From: JAAZFF01 sp964405775
Lineage (GTDB): Bacteria > Verrucomicrobiota > Kiritimatiellia > RFP12 > UBA3636
Direction of reading: 5' to 3'
Length of the DNA stretch: 41,338 nt
Assembly: GCA_964405775.1 (NCBI GenBank)
Contig: CAYOPG010000013.1
Location: 1 to 41,338 of the forward strand
Shown: positions 23,561 to 31,967 of the stretch, piece by piece
Layout of the letters: each line of letters begins with the position of its first letter
How positions within the stretch are numbered: the first letter of the stretch is position 1
Made by a program: the position numbers and the translations under genes
The notes under the pieces: model-generated
Database searches by the model: none
What the model was told of the DNA's origin: nothing
Seen by the model: only the letters and a program-made list of their open reading frames with translations

Positions 23561-26500
23561 ATGCAGAATTTTGTCCACCTACACTTACACACTAGTTATT
23601 CCATACTCGACGGCGCATGCAGGATCGATAAGCTCGTAGCCCGTGCAAAGGCTCTAGGTATGCCCGCGGTCGCGATTACCGACCACGGGAACATGTTCGG
23701 AGTCAAAGACTTTTATGACGCCTGCCGCGCGGCCAAAATCAAGCCGATCTTGGGCATGGAGGCGTACGTCGCGACAGAACCCCACACCGAGCGCAACACG
23801 CGATCCGGCGAACATCTGGTATTGCTTGCAAAAAACCATTTGGGATACAAGAATCTGGTCGAACTCTCATCAATTGCGTACATCGACGGCTTCTATTACA
23901 GGCCACGCATAGACAAGTCGCTGCTTGAAAAATACCATGAAGGACTTATCGTCTCTTCGGCTTGCCTTGCCGGCGAAATACCCAATCTCATATCGAACGG
24001 GAACATGGCGGAGGCGGAAAAGTCCGCCAAATGGTTCAAAAAAGTTTTCCGGGATGATTTTTACCTCGAGATAATGCTCCACCACGCCAACGCGCGCGAA
24101 GTGCCTGAACATATCGTCTCCCGCATTAACGAGGAGGTTTACGAGAGGCAACTCATTTTAAACAAGGGGATTCTGGAGCTTGGCAAGAAGCTTGACATCA
24201 AGGTGATTGCCACCAACGACGTGCATTTCCTAATGGAAGACGACGCTGAGGCGCACGACACGCTGCTGTGCGTCAACACGTTGAGCAAGGTGGCTGAAGA
24301 AAGGCGCCTGCGCTACACTCGGCAGGAGTGGTTCAAGTCGGCTGAAGAAATGGCCGAGGTTTTCCCAGATAATCCAGAGCAGCTCGCCAACACTCTCGAG
24401 GTTGCGGGCAAGGTTGAGGAGTACGAGCTTAACTCTCAGCCGATCATGCCGGTATTTCCTATACCCAAGGAATTCGGCGGCAACGATGATCTGGAGACGA
24501 GATATCCAGAGGCGCGGTTGCGTGAAGAATTCGGCGAAAACTTCAAAAGATTGGGTGGCGAAGCTGCGGGAGGCGTCGAAAAAATTCGCCGTATCAAATT
24601 TGAATCGGACTACCTGGCGCACATAACTCGCAAAGGCGTACAGGAACGCTGGCCGGAGGGGATTACGCCGGAGTTGGATGAACGCATTACGTTCGAACTG
24701 GAAACAATCAAGAAGATGGGGTTCCCTGGGTACTTCCTGATTGTGCAGGACTTCATCGCAGCAGCGCGCAAAATGGGGGTCGTAGTCGGACCAGGACGCG
24801 GTTCTGCGGCTGGAAGCGCCGTGGCTTACTGTCTGCGGATCACGAATGTAGATCCCATGAAGTACGGATTGCTGTTCGAGCGGTTTTTGAATCCTGACCG
24901 CATTTCCATGCCGGATATAGACGTTGACTTCGACGATGTCGGACGGCAGAAAGTGCTCGACTGGGTGACCGAGAAATACGGCACGGAACACGTGGGGCAT
25001 ATAGTAACCTTCAACTTCCTCGCGCCGAGAAGCAGCATCAGGGATGTTGCTCGAGCACTAGAAATGCCACTTCCTGACGCCAACAGGCTTGCCTCTATGG
25101 TTCCGCTGGATCCTAACATCAAGTCGTTTGACAAAGCATACGCGGCAAGTCCGGATCTCAGAAACGAGCGAGATCACGGCACGGACGAAACAAAGCGAGT
25201 GCTACGCCTCGCAGAGAAACTATGCGGCTCGGTCAGAAACAGCGGAGTCCATGCTTGTGGCGTTATTATAAGCCGAGATCCTCTGCGCGAGACTATCCCG
25301 GTTATGGCGGCAGAGGACGGAGCGCTTTTGACAACCCAGTACGACGGCAAGTTCGTTGAATCGCTTGGTCTCCTCAAGATGGACTTTCTGGGGCTGAAGA
25401 CGCTGACGGTGATTAAGGAATGTTTGGCGAGCATCAAGGAATTACGCGGCATCGATGTTGACGTAGATTCACTGCCCTTGGATGACAAAGAGACAATGGA
25501 ACTATTCCAACGCGGCGAGACAACGGGTCTGTTCCAGTTCGAATCCGAAGGAATGAAAAAGCATCTCCGCGCCCTCAACCCGAGTGGGCTGGACGATCTG
25601 GTTGCCATGAACGCCCTGTACCGTCCGGGGCCTATGACACAGATCGAGCGGTTCATCAACGGAAAGCAAGGACGCAACAGGATCACGTACGAGCATCCGC
25701 TCATGGAATCGTATCTGAAGACCACCTATGGAGTGACCGTGTATCAGGAGCAGGTGATGCTTATGTCGCGCGCACTTGCTAATTTCACGCGCGGACAATC
25801 GGATACGCTCCGCAAGGCGATGGGCAAGAAAATCCCGAAAATCATGGCGGAGCTGAAATCCTCGTTCGAACAGGGCTGCCTCTCAAACCGAGCGTTCATG
25901 GAGCCGTTGAAGGGCGACAAAAAAGCGGCCCTGGACATCATCGCAAAGATCTGGAGCAGCTGGGAGGCATTCGCGGAGTATGCCTTCAATAAATCGCACT
26001 CCGTATGTTATGCTTACATAGCCTACCAAACCGGCTACCTGAAGGCGCATTACGCGCCGGAGTACATGGCCGCCCAGATTTCTTCGGAAATCGGCACCCC
26101 TGAAAAACTCGCTAATTTCATCAACGAAGCCATAGCAATGGGCTACGAAATACTCGCGCCATCCGTCAACGAATCCGGCATCACTTTTCTCCCCGAGAAG
26201 CTTCCAGACAGCGGTAGCGGCATCCGGTACGGTTTGGCTGGAGTCAAGGGCGTGGGAGTAGGTGCGGCAGAGTCGATCGTCAAAGAGCGAAAGAAAAACG
26301 GCCCCTACAAGTCATTCTCGGACTTCCTCGAGCGACAGGACAGCTCCGTGAACAAGAAGGCGATAGAGTCTCTAATAAACTGTGGCGCGCTCGAATGCTT
26401 GGGCTGCCACCGCGCGGCTCTGGCAGAGGCGCTCCCGAGGGCGATGTCCGCCGCCGCAAGCGCGCGCAGGGACAAGGAAATCGGACAAGTTTCCATGTTC

Positions 26501-27325
26501 GACACTTGGAGTGAGGATGCGCCTTCTGATGCGGAGGCGGATATCCTCAACAAAGCCGTCCCGCAGATGACTCGCATGGAGATGCTCTCACACGAGAAAG
26601 ATTTACTTGGATTTTACGTGTCGGGACACCCCATTGCAAAATACTCCGCCATAGCCTCGAGCTTCCAGTCCGTTTCTCAGATAGACTCCATGATGAAGGA
26701 GCTTGGTCAGCAACTAAATAAAAATCCGCTGACTGGAGACGATCCGGGCATGCGCAGACGGAGAAAGGATACTGTCCGCCAGGTGCAGTTCTGTGCGTTC
26801 ATTTCCGAAGTCGAGACGAAGTTTACCAAAAAGGATGGCAATAAGTGGTGCCTGTTGAAAGTAGAAGATGCGGGTTGCAAAATGGACATTCCTGTTTTCC
26901 CCAAAACTCTCGCCAGCCTCAATTGCAGCGACCTCGATCCTCAATCCGCCCTTGAAAAGGGGCGCTCCATGTTTTTCGGCGCGGAAATCGGTGCCAGCTT
27001 CCGAGGCAACGAAGCTTCAATAACCCTTACGGAATGCATGCCGATAGAGATGGTGCCAGAGAAAATGGCGCGTGGGGTCACCCTTACAGTGAAAACGGCA
27101 AACATTTCCGTCGCAAAGCTTAAGGAAATATACGACGTGCTGCAAAAGAACCCCGGACATGTGCAGGTTAATCTTACATTGCAGATCGACCCCAAGACAG
27201 ATGTAACTCTGACCGCGTCGCATGAACTGAGCGTACTTCCCGACGCACATTTCGCCGCTGCGGCGGAAAAAGTGCTCGGCAAAAACTGCCTGCGCTACCA
27301 AATACGCAATCCATCACGGCAATGA
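23561..27325 (+). CDS. dnaE: DNA polymerase III alpha subunit
   Basis: DnaE is the replicative polymerase that extends DNA in the holoenzyme. The 1254 residues show the N-terminal PHP domain (HLHLHTSYSILDG near 6, ITDHGNMFG near 40). The C-family palm follows, with GPGRGSAAGSAVAYC near 411 and the catalytic PDIDVDFDDVGR near 450. The fingers contain FAEYAFNKSHSVCYAYIAYQ near 805. Helix-hairpin-helix and OB-fold domains follow, with VQFCAFISEVETKFTKKDG near 1075 in the OB part. The type is DnaE1-like. The retained PHP metal residues suggest a bound metal cluster, though proofreading cannot be assumed. The stop overlaps the start of the K+ transporter gene by four bases. Confidence 0.97.
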   Translation: MQNFVHLHLHTSYSILDGACRIDKLVARAKALGMPAVAITDHGNMFGVKDFYDACRAAKIKPILGMEAYVATEPHTERNTRSGEHLVLLAKNHLGYKNLVELSSIAYIDGFYYRPRIDKSLLEKYHEGLIVSSACLAGEIPNLISNGNMAEAEKSAKWFKKVFRDDFYLEIMLHHANAREVPEHIVSRINEEVYERQLILNKGILELGKKLDIKVIATNDVHFLMEDDAEAHDTLLCVNTLSKVAEERRLRYTRQEWFKSAEEMAEVFPDNPEQLANTLEVAGKVEEYELNSQPIMPVFPIPKEFGGNDDLETRYPEARLREEFGENFKRLGGEAAGGVEKIRRIKFESDYLAHITRKGVQERWPEGITPELDERITFELETIKKMGFPGYFLIVQDFIAAARKMGVVVGPGRGSAAGSAVAYCLRITNVDPMKYGLLFERFLNPDRISMPDIDVDFDDVGRQKVLDWVTEKYGTEHVGHIVTFNFLAPRSSIRDVARALEMPLPDANRLASMVPLDPNIKSFDKAYAASPDLRNERDHGTDETKRVLRLAEKLCGSVRNSGVHACGVIISRDPLRETIPVMAAEDGALLTTQYDGKFVESLGLLKMDFLGLKTLTVIKECLASIKELRGIDVDVDSLPLDDKETMELFQRGETTGLFQFESEGMKKHLRALNPSGLDDLVAMNALYRPGPMTQIERFINGKQGRNRITYEHPLMESYLKTTYGVTVYQEQVMLMSRALANFTRGQSDTLRKAMGKKIPKIMAELKSSFEQGCLSNRAFMEPLKGDKKAALDIIAKIWSSWEAFAEYAFNKSHSVCYAYIAYQTGYLKAHYAPEYMAAQISSEIGTPEKLANFINEAIAMGYEILAPSVNESGITFLPEKLPDSGSGIRYGLAGVKGVGVGAAESIVKERKKNGPYKSFSDFLERQDSSVNKKAIESLINCGALECLGCHRAALAEALPRAMSAAASARRDKEIGQVSMFDTWSEDAPSDAEADILNKAVPQMTRMEMLSHEKDLLGFYVSGHPIAKYSAIASSFQSVSQIDSMMKELGQQLNKNPLTGDDPGMRRRRKDTVRQVQFCAFISEVETKFTKKDGNKWCLLKVEDAGCKMDIPVFPKTLASLNCSDLDPQSALEKGRSMFFGAEIGASFRGNEASITLTECMPIEMVPEKMARGVTLTVKTANISVAKLKEIYDVLQKNPGHVQVNLTLQIDPKTDVTLTASHELSVLPDAHFAAAAEKVLGKNCLRYQIRNPSRQ

Positions 27326-28692
27326 AGATAAAATCGCATAAGAAAGACAGCGGCATTTCAACTTACCGCCTCGTGTCGGTGGCATTCGCCGTCGCTATCG
27401 GCATAGGCATGTTGCTGCTTTCGCTTCCGGTTTCAAATTCCGGTGGCAGCTGGAATTTCGGCATCGACGCGCTTTTCACGGCCACCAGCGCCACATGCGT
27501 CACGGGACTTGATTCTGTTGGGATCGGCACCACGTTCTCCACGTTCGGGCTCATTGTGATTGCAGTTCTTTCGCAACTGGGCGGCATCGGCATAATGACC
27601 GCCGGCACCTTTTTCTTCATGGCTATGGGGCGTCGTATTTCCGTGCATGAAGAGCGAGTAATTATGAACACTCTTGGCGAGGACGTAGCGGGAGGCGTGG
27701 CGCACATTATTCGTCAAACGCTCTTCTTTACGTTTTCTTGGGAGCTTGCCGGTGCCGCGATCTTTGCCTGGCGCCTACAATCAAAGCACGACTTCGAGCC
27801 AATAAGGGCGCTGGGGCACGGAGTCTTTATGTCTATAATGGCATTCTGCAACTCCGGTCTGGGACTGTTCTCCGACAGCCTCTGCCGTTTTGCAGAAGAC
27901 AAAGTCATAATGCTTACAACAGTGGCTCTTGTGGTAGTCGGAGGCATCGGATTCATTGTCCACGCCAATCTGCTCTCGCTACGCCCTTGGCACCGCAATC
28001 ATAGACAACGTGGCCGCCTATCGCTCCATTCATATATCGTCGTAAAAACCACGGCGCTGATAATTTTGGTCGGGGGAGCGCTTTACCTGCTTATGGAATG
28101 GAACGGCACACTTAAAGGTTTCGACGCAGGAGACAAAATAATTGGGGCTCTGTTCCAAATGACGTCCGCAAGGACTGCGGGACTGTCTTCAGTGGACACA
28201 GGCGCAATGCACAATTCCTCGGTCATTCTGACCATGGTCATAATGTTCATAGGCGCGTCGCCGGGATCGACGGGGGGCGGCATAAAAGTCACTTCTGCAG
28301 CCATTCTCTTCGGCCTAATGCGCAGCATCCTCAAAAACCGCGAGTATACTGAGATCCGCAATAGATCCATTCCTGACCGCGTTGTTAAAAACGCGGTTAC
28401 AGTCACTGTCGTCAGCATTGTCATCATAGCCGTGGCAACTTTCGTTTCGCTGATCACAGAAGAGACCACCGTGGGGTCGTTCCGTGACACAGCATTCGAA
28501 ATCATTTCCGCTTTCTCAACTGCCGGGCTTTCTCTCGGCGCAACGAAAGACCTCACGGATGTTGGTAAAATCTGCGTTATAATCTGCATGTATATCGGAC
28601 GCATCGGTCCGGTGACGCTCGCAATGGCGATGGCCGCTAAATCCACGCCGTCAACAAGACACTTTCCCGAAGAAAACGTAATCATAGGATAA
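27322..28692 (+). CDS. TrkH/KtrB-family potassium transporter membrane subunit
   Basis: The 456-residue inner-membrane protein forms the K+ path of a Trk/Ktr system. Four pore-loop repeats with the selectivity Gly are visible: SATCVTGLDS near 54, FCNSGLGLF near 175, SARTAGLSSVD near 285 and FSTAGLSLGATK near 404. The size suits KtrB better than the longer TrkH of enterics. It begins with an ATGA overlap with dnaE and is followed 4 bases later by its RCK regulatory subunit. No separate promoter can be seen, so K+ uptake appears to be co-transcribed with a replication gene. Confidence 0.92.
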   Translation: MKIKSHKKDSGISTYRLVSVAFAVAIGIGMLLLSLPVSNSGGSWNFGIDALFTATSATCVTGLDSVGIGTTFSTFGLIVIAVLSQLGGIGIMTAGTFFFMAMGRRISVHEERVIMNTLGEDVAGGVAHIIRQTLFFTFSWELAGAAIFAWRLQSKHDFEPIRALGHGVFMSIMAFCNSGLGLFSDSLCRFAEDKVIMLTTVALVVVGGIGFIVHANLLSLRPWHRNHRQRGRLSLHSYIVVKTTALIILVGGALYLLMEWNGTLKGFDAGDKIIGALFQMTSARTAGLSSVDTGAMHNSSVILTMVIMFIGASPGSTGGGIKVTSAAILFGLMRSILKNREYTEIRNRSIPDRVVKNAVTVTVVSIVIIAVATFVSLITEETTVGSFRDTAFEIISAFSTAGLSLGATKDLTDVGKICVIICMYIGRIGPVTLAMAMAAKSTPSTRHFPEENVIIG

Positions 28693-28696
28693 TGCC

Positions 28697-29365
28697 ATGC
28701 AAAACAAAAAAATAGGAATCATCGGTGCGGGGCGTTTCGGGCTGACACTTGCCGAGAGCCTCGCGGCAAATGATGTCGACGTCACACTTTTAGACAAGAA
28801 CTGGAACATAATACAGGAACTCTCGGATTCACCGATACGCGCCATACAGGGCGACGGCACCTCACCTGAGACGCTTCGCGAGTCAGGATTCGCAGACTGC
28901 GATGTGGCCGTCATAGCAATAGCGTCGTCGCTGGAGGCAAGCACTCTCGCCACAATCAACTGCAAGGATCTAAAAATCTCGCGCGTTATCGCAAAGGCCG
29001 CCTCAGACCTGCACGGACGCGTACTTGAGCGCATAGGCGCGGACCTCGTGATATACCCCGATCGCGACCGTGCGTACCGGCTTGCAAGATCGCTAGTTTC
29101 GCGCGCACCGCTTGATCTGCTTGAAATTGCCGACGGCTACAGCGTCGCCGAAATAGCCTTGCCCAAATTATTAATTGGGAAGACCCTCATTGAAGGCAAC
29201 GTGCGTCAGATTTATGGCGTCACTGTTCTTGCCATACGCAGGGCATCATCCGATGGCAAAGGACCTCGAGAAATTATCATCACAAACGGCACCGAACGGC
29301 TCAAGGAAAAAGACCAGCTCGTAGTCTTCGGCCCAGACACAAACATAGATAAACTTCTCAAATAG
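28697..29365 (+). CDS. TrkA/KtrA-type RCK regulatory subunit
   Basis: The 222-residue cytoplasmic protein gates the K+ channel encoded just before it. Residues 1-130 form a Rossmann nucleotide-binding RCK_N domain: GIIGAGRFGLTLAESL at 6-21, VTLLDKN near 31 and AIQGDGTSPETL near 50. Residues 140-222 form an RCK_C domain (SVAEIALPKLLIGKTLIEGNV and LKEKDQLVVFGP). One copy of each domain fits KtrA or half of TrkA. Family members bind ATP/ADP or NAD(H) and form octameric rings; which ligand applies here is not determined. Confidence 0.93.
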   Translation: MQNKKIGIIGAGRFGLTLAESLAANDVDVTLLDKNWNIIQELSDSPIRAIQGDGTSPETLRESGFADCDVAVIAIASSLEASTLATINCKDLKISRVIAKAASDLHGRVLERIGADLVIYPDRDRAYRLARSLVSRAPLDLLEIADGYSVAEIALPKLLIGKTLIEGNVRQIYGVTVLAIRRASSDGKGPREIIITNGTERLKEKDQLVVFGPDTNIDKLLK

Positions 29366-29431
29366 AGGACAGGTCACCACCCTGCCACACGGCATTACAA
29401 AACCTGATACCGCGCCCTTAAAATCCTGTTA

Positions 29432-29469
29432 CTCAGATCACGGCACAAAAGCATCGGCCGTAATCTGAG
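29432..29469. terminator. 13-bp stem-loop between convergent genes
   Basis: CTCAGATCACGGC pairs with GCCGTAATCTGAG with one mismatch and a 12-base loop. It lies between the RCK gene and the convergent EF-hand-type gene and may end transcription from both sides. No long T-run follows, so the strength is uncertain. Confidence 0.55.
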
Positions 29470-29488
29470 ACTCATACAGAAAGCGTGC

Positions 29489-31795
29489 CTATGGTGCAGG
29501 AGGTGTTTCGGCGGCAGGAGCCTCCACTGGCGCTTCGGCAGGTGGCTCGGCAGGTGGCGGGTCAGTCTGAACGCTCTCATCCACAGCTTCCACAGCCGAT
29601 GGCGTGTGGAAACGTTTGAAGCGTTCTGGCAGGTGATTGTCAAAACGCCCCTGCCACCACATGATGCCCGCAATTGCCAACAGCGCGAGAACGACCCAGA
29701 GTTTCCAATGGCTTTTTTTCTGTTTAAATGGATCCTTTAGCGAAGGAACCGTGCCGGGGGGCAATTTGGCAAGTTTTGTGAGGGTTGTGCCAAAAGGTAT
29801 GTTCACCCGCGCCCGGGTGTTTATCGCCCAGCTGTTGGCATCAAGCAGCGGAGCCAGATTGCGACGGCGCAATTTAAGAGCCGCCAGAATCATTGAAGGG
29901 CCAGAGATCAGAAGAACAATGCCGAGAAGACCGATGGGCAGCCATATACCCAGGTCGAAAAGAGCTTTTAGCAGGCCGCCAACAAGAGCGCTGATTCCGC
30001 CGATTGCCGTGCCGATAAGAGCAATGGTGCCGAGATCTATTTTCTTGGGTGTGGCGGGTGTGCCGGGCGCGGCTGCCGCGTCTGGGGCGGCGGGTGCAGG
30101 CGCGGTAAACGCAGTTTCCAGAGAAGTAGACATTTTAGCTGTCGAGGCACTGTCCGCCGCCTGGACACGCTTCGCTATCTGCTCTTCGATCATGCGCACG
30201 AATTTTTTGTACGGACTCCAGAATGCCTCTCGAACGCTTATCGGAGAGGAAACTATTCGGGTTATCGTGGCATCCCATACCGAGCCATCGCGATCGTGGA
30301 ATATACCATTGCGGCCTACCATTAGATTGTCGCTGTCGCCGTTTGTAACTGCCGCCAGAATTTTCCGCGTGGGGGTGCCTGGACGCGTCAGATCGCAGAA
30401 GGCGATGAAAAACCCTGACAGGGCTGACAGAGCGGTTTGTTTAGCTTCGTCAACTACTTCTATGCACAGATCGCATGAGCGCCCGTCTATAAAAAGTGTT
30501 CCGATCTGGAAAACGGCACCCTTTCCTCCATAGTAGCCCATGAAGTTCACATAGTTAGTGAGTAGCTTTTGCAGGTCGCGGCAGTAACGTACCAGCTTCT
30601 CAACGGCGGCTATGCGTTCGCTTTCGGTTTGAAGAGCCAAATCGCGTTTTATCAGGCTTTCGGTACGCTTACGCAAGTCACTGGACAAGATGGCAAGCAG
30701 CCTGTCGTTTCCAAGCTTCGCCACGGGAGAGTCCGGTTTTATTGAAGCGTGCTTCTCGTATGCAGCCAGTTTGGCTTGGAGCGCCTTCCATTCATCTTCC
30801 GTAAGGCTGGTTGTTCCATGCCCGACTAAAGGCTCCACAGCCTCAGTTAGAAAAGTTGCGACTGCATCATGCCAAACAGGGTTAATACCTTTGACTAGAT
30901 TGAGAGGGCTGTCCGGTGCTATTTGAGACAGCGGGAAACATGCTATCTCAGTGGAGGATTCCTCCATGTCGCGTGATGCAAACGAACGGTAATCCTCCGC
31001 ATCGCGATTAAGTATGGGGATGCTGCGTTCATCAAACGACGCCAGACGGCAGCGAGCATAAAAGTCATTGACCTTGGCACGCACTGCCTGCGTTGCTGCA
31101 AGAGCCTTAGCAGTGGCTTCGGAACCGAGAGGACTTATAGACGGATCGGAGGCCTTATTACCCCACTCCACGATTGCCGCCGCATCTGCAAAAAATTTAT
31201 CAAGCAGCTCAGTGTCAACCCCCATCCTCCCGCAACGGTCCAGCTTGCCGCCCAACGTCTCTACAACCTCACGGATGAACGACTCCGTGTCTTTGTCCGC
31301 CTCGGCGGCTTCTGGCGGTACAACGCCGTCGCCGTTGAACAGCGTCGCGGAGAAAATCCTGGTCAAATCTGTAACATCGCTTAACGAAATTACTTCGGCA
31401 TCGGCTTTGCCTATATTTTTTAAAACTTGACGTGCGCTTGCGGCCAGCTCTGGATCTCTGATAGCCGCGAGAGGCACATGCCCCTCTCCCTTGAGCAGAA
31501 TCTCGGGATCGTTGACAGCTTCCGATGCCCATCGCACGGCTTCAATGACTTCTTCCGGATGTATTCTGCCATTATTGTCAGTATCGATCAGGTCGGCAGT
31601 CTTGGAGTCAAACCGCAATCCTTTGGTGGGCATCGAGAGCGCCATCCAGAGCTTTAAGTCCAACTCGGGGAGCCTGCGCAAATCATCAGCGTTGCTCAAC
31701 ACGACTTGATCGACCGCGCCTATTCGATTGAACTTCCAAGAGTATCGCTTATTGTCGTCTTTCTTTTTGTTATCCGTCACATTGTTCATAGCCAT
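29489..31795 (-). CDS. large membrane protein with an EF-hand-like loop
   Basis: I do not recognise a named family for this protein of about 768 residues. Near residue 50 is DTDNNGRIHPEEV, which fits the Ca2+-binding EF-hand loop (Asp, Asp, Asn, Gly, Ile and Glu in place). A long soluble, mainly helical region follows. Around 590 an Ala/Pro-rich linker leads to hydrophobic stretches IALIGTAIGGISALVGGLL, WLPIGLLGIVLLI and, after a basic segment, LWVVLALLAIAGIMWW near 710. The C-terminal tail is rich in Pro, Ala and Glu. No signal peptide is present, so the long N-terminal part is probably cytoplasmic. The ATG at 31795 is chosen because GGGA precedes it; 31789 is also possible. It stands alone, divergent from smc. 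Confidence 0.75.
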   Translation of the reverse strand: MAMNNVTDNKKKDDNKRYSWKFNRIGAVDQVVLSNADDLRRLPELDLKLWMALSMPTKGLRFDSKTADLIDTDNNGRIHPEEVIEAVRWASEAVNDPEILLKGEGHVPLAAIRDPELAASARQVLKNIGKADAEVISLSDVTDLTRIFSATLFNGDGVVPPEAAEADKDTESFIREVVETLGGKLDRCGRMGVDTELLDKFFADAAAIVEWGNKASDPSISPLGSEATAKALAATQAVRAKVNDFYARCRLASFDERSIPILNRDAEDYRSFASRDMEESSTEIACFPLSQIAPDSPLNLVKGINPVWHDAVATFLTEAVEPLVGHGTTSLTEDEWKALQAKLAAYEKHASIKPDSPVAKLGNDRLLAILSSDLRKRTESLIKRDLALQTESERIAAVEKLVRYCRDLQKLLTNYVNFMGYYGGKGAVFQIGTLFIDGRSCDLCIEVVDEAKQTALSALSGFFIAFCDLTRPGTPTRKILAAVTNGDSDNLMVGRNGIFHDRDGSVWDATITRIVSSPISVREAFWSPYKKFVRMIEEQIAKRVQAADSASTAKMSTSLETAFTAPAPAAPDAAAAPGTPATPKKIDLGTIALIGTAIGGISALVGGLLKALFDLGIWLPIGLLGIVLLISGPSMILAALKLRRRNLAPLLDANSWAINTRARVNIPFGTTLTKLAKLPPGTVPSLKDPFKQKKSHWKLWVVLALLAIAGIMWWQGRFDNHLPERFKRFHTPSAVEAVDESVQTDPPPAEPPAEAPVEAPAAETPPAP

Positions 31796-31830
31796 AGTGT
31801 TCCCGAGTTTTTTGATAAACGTTGCGCCGG

Positions 31831-31860
31831 ATTCTAGCACCTGTTTGGGACTTTAGGCAA
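31831..31860 (-). promoter_or_regulatory. promoter of the EF-hand-type membrane protein gene
   Basis: On the minus strand TTGCCT (31860-31855) and TAGAAT (31836-31831) are 18 bases apart and about 35 bases before the start at 31795. Confidence 0.55.
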
Positions 31861-31888
31861 GGAGAGAAAACCCGGAAAAAGTTAACAT

Positions 31889-31918
31889 TTGCGCAATATG
31901 GGTAGGCTGTGATAAACT
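31889..31918 (+). promoter_or_regulatory. possible smc promoter
   Basis: TTGCGC at 31889-31894 and TAAACT at 31913-31918 are 18 bases apart, with a TG two bases before the -10 region. The leader would be about 45 bases. Both boxes are only moderate. Confidence 0.35.
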
Positions 31919-31967
31919 TATGAGCTGTTTTTCTTTTTCTAATAGGCTCCAATAGCGGCAATTCCAA

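Noticed and set aside
24230..25000. A 256-codon minus-strand frame inside dnaE
   Set aside because: The dnaE polymerase motifs on the plus strand are unmistakable, and the opposite frame has no ribosome-binding site or domain.
29637..30533. A 298-codon plus-strand open frame
   Set aside because: It is antisense to the EF-hand-type membrane protein gene. The opposite frame has a promoter, membrane helices and a domain-like loop, and this one has nothing recognisable.
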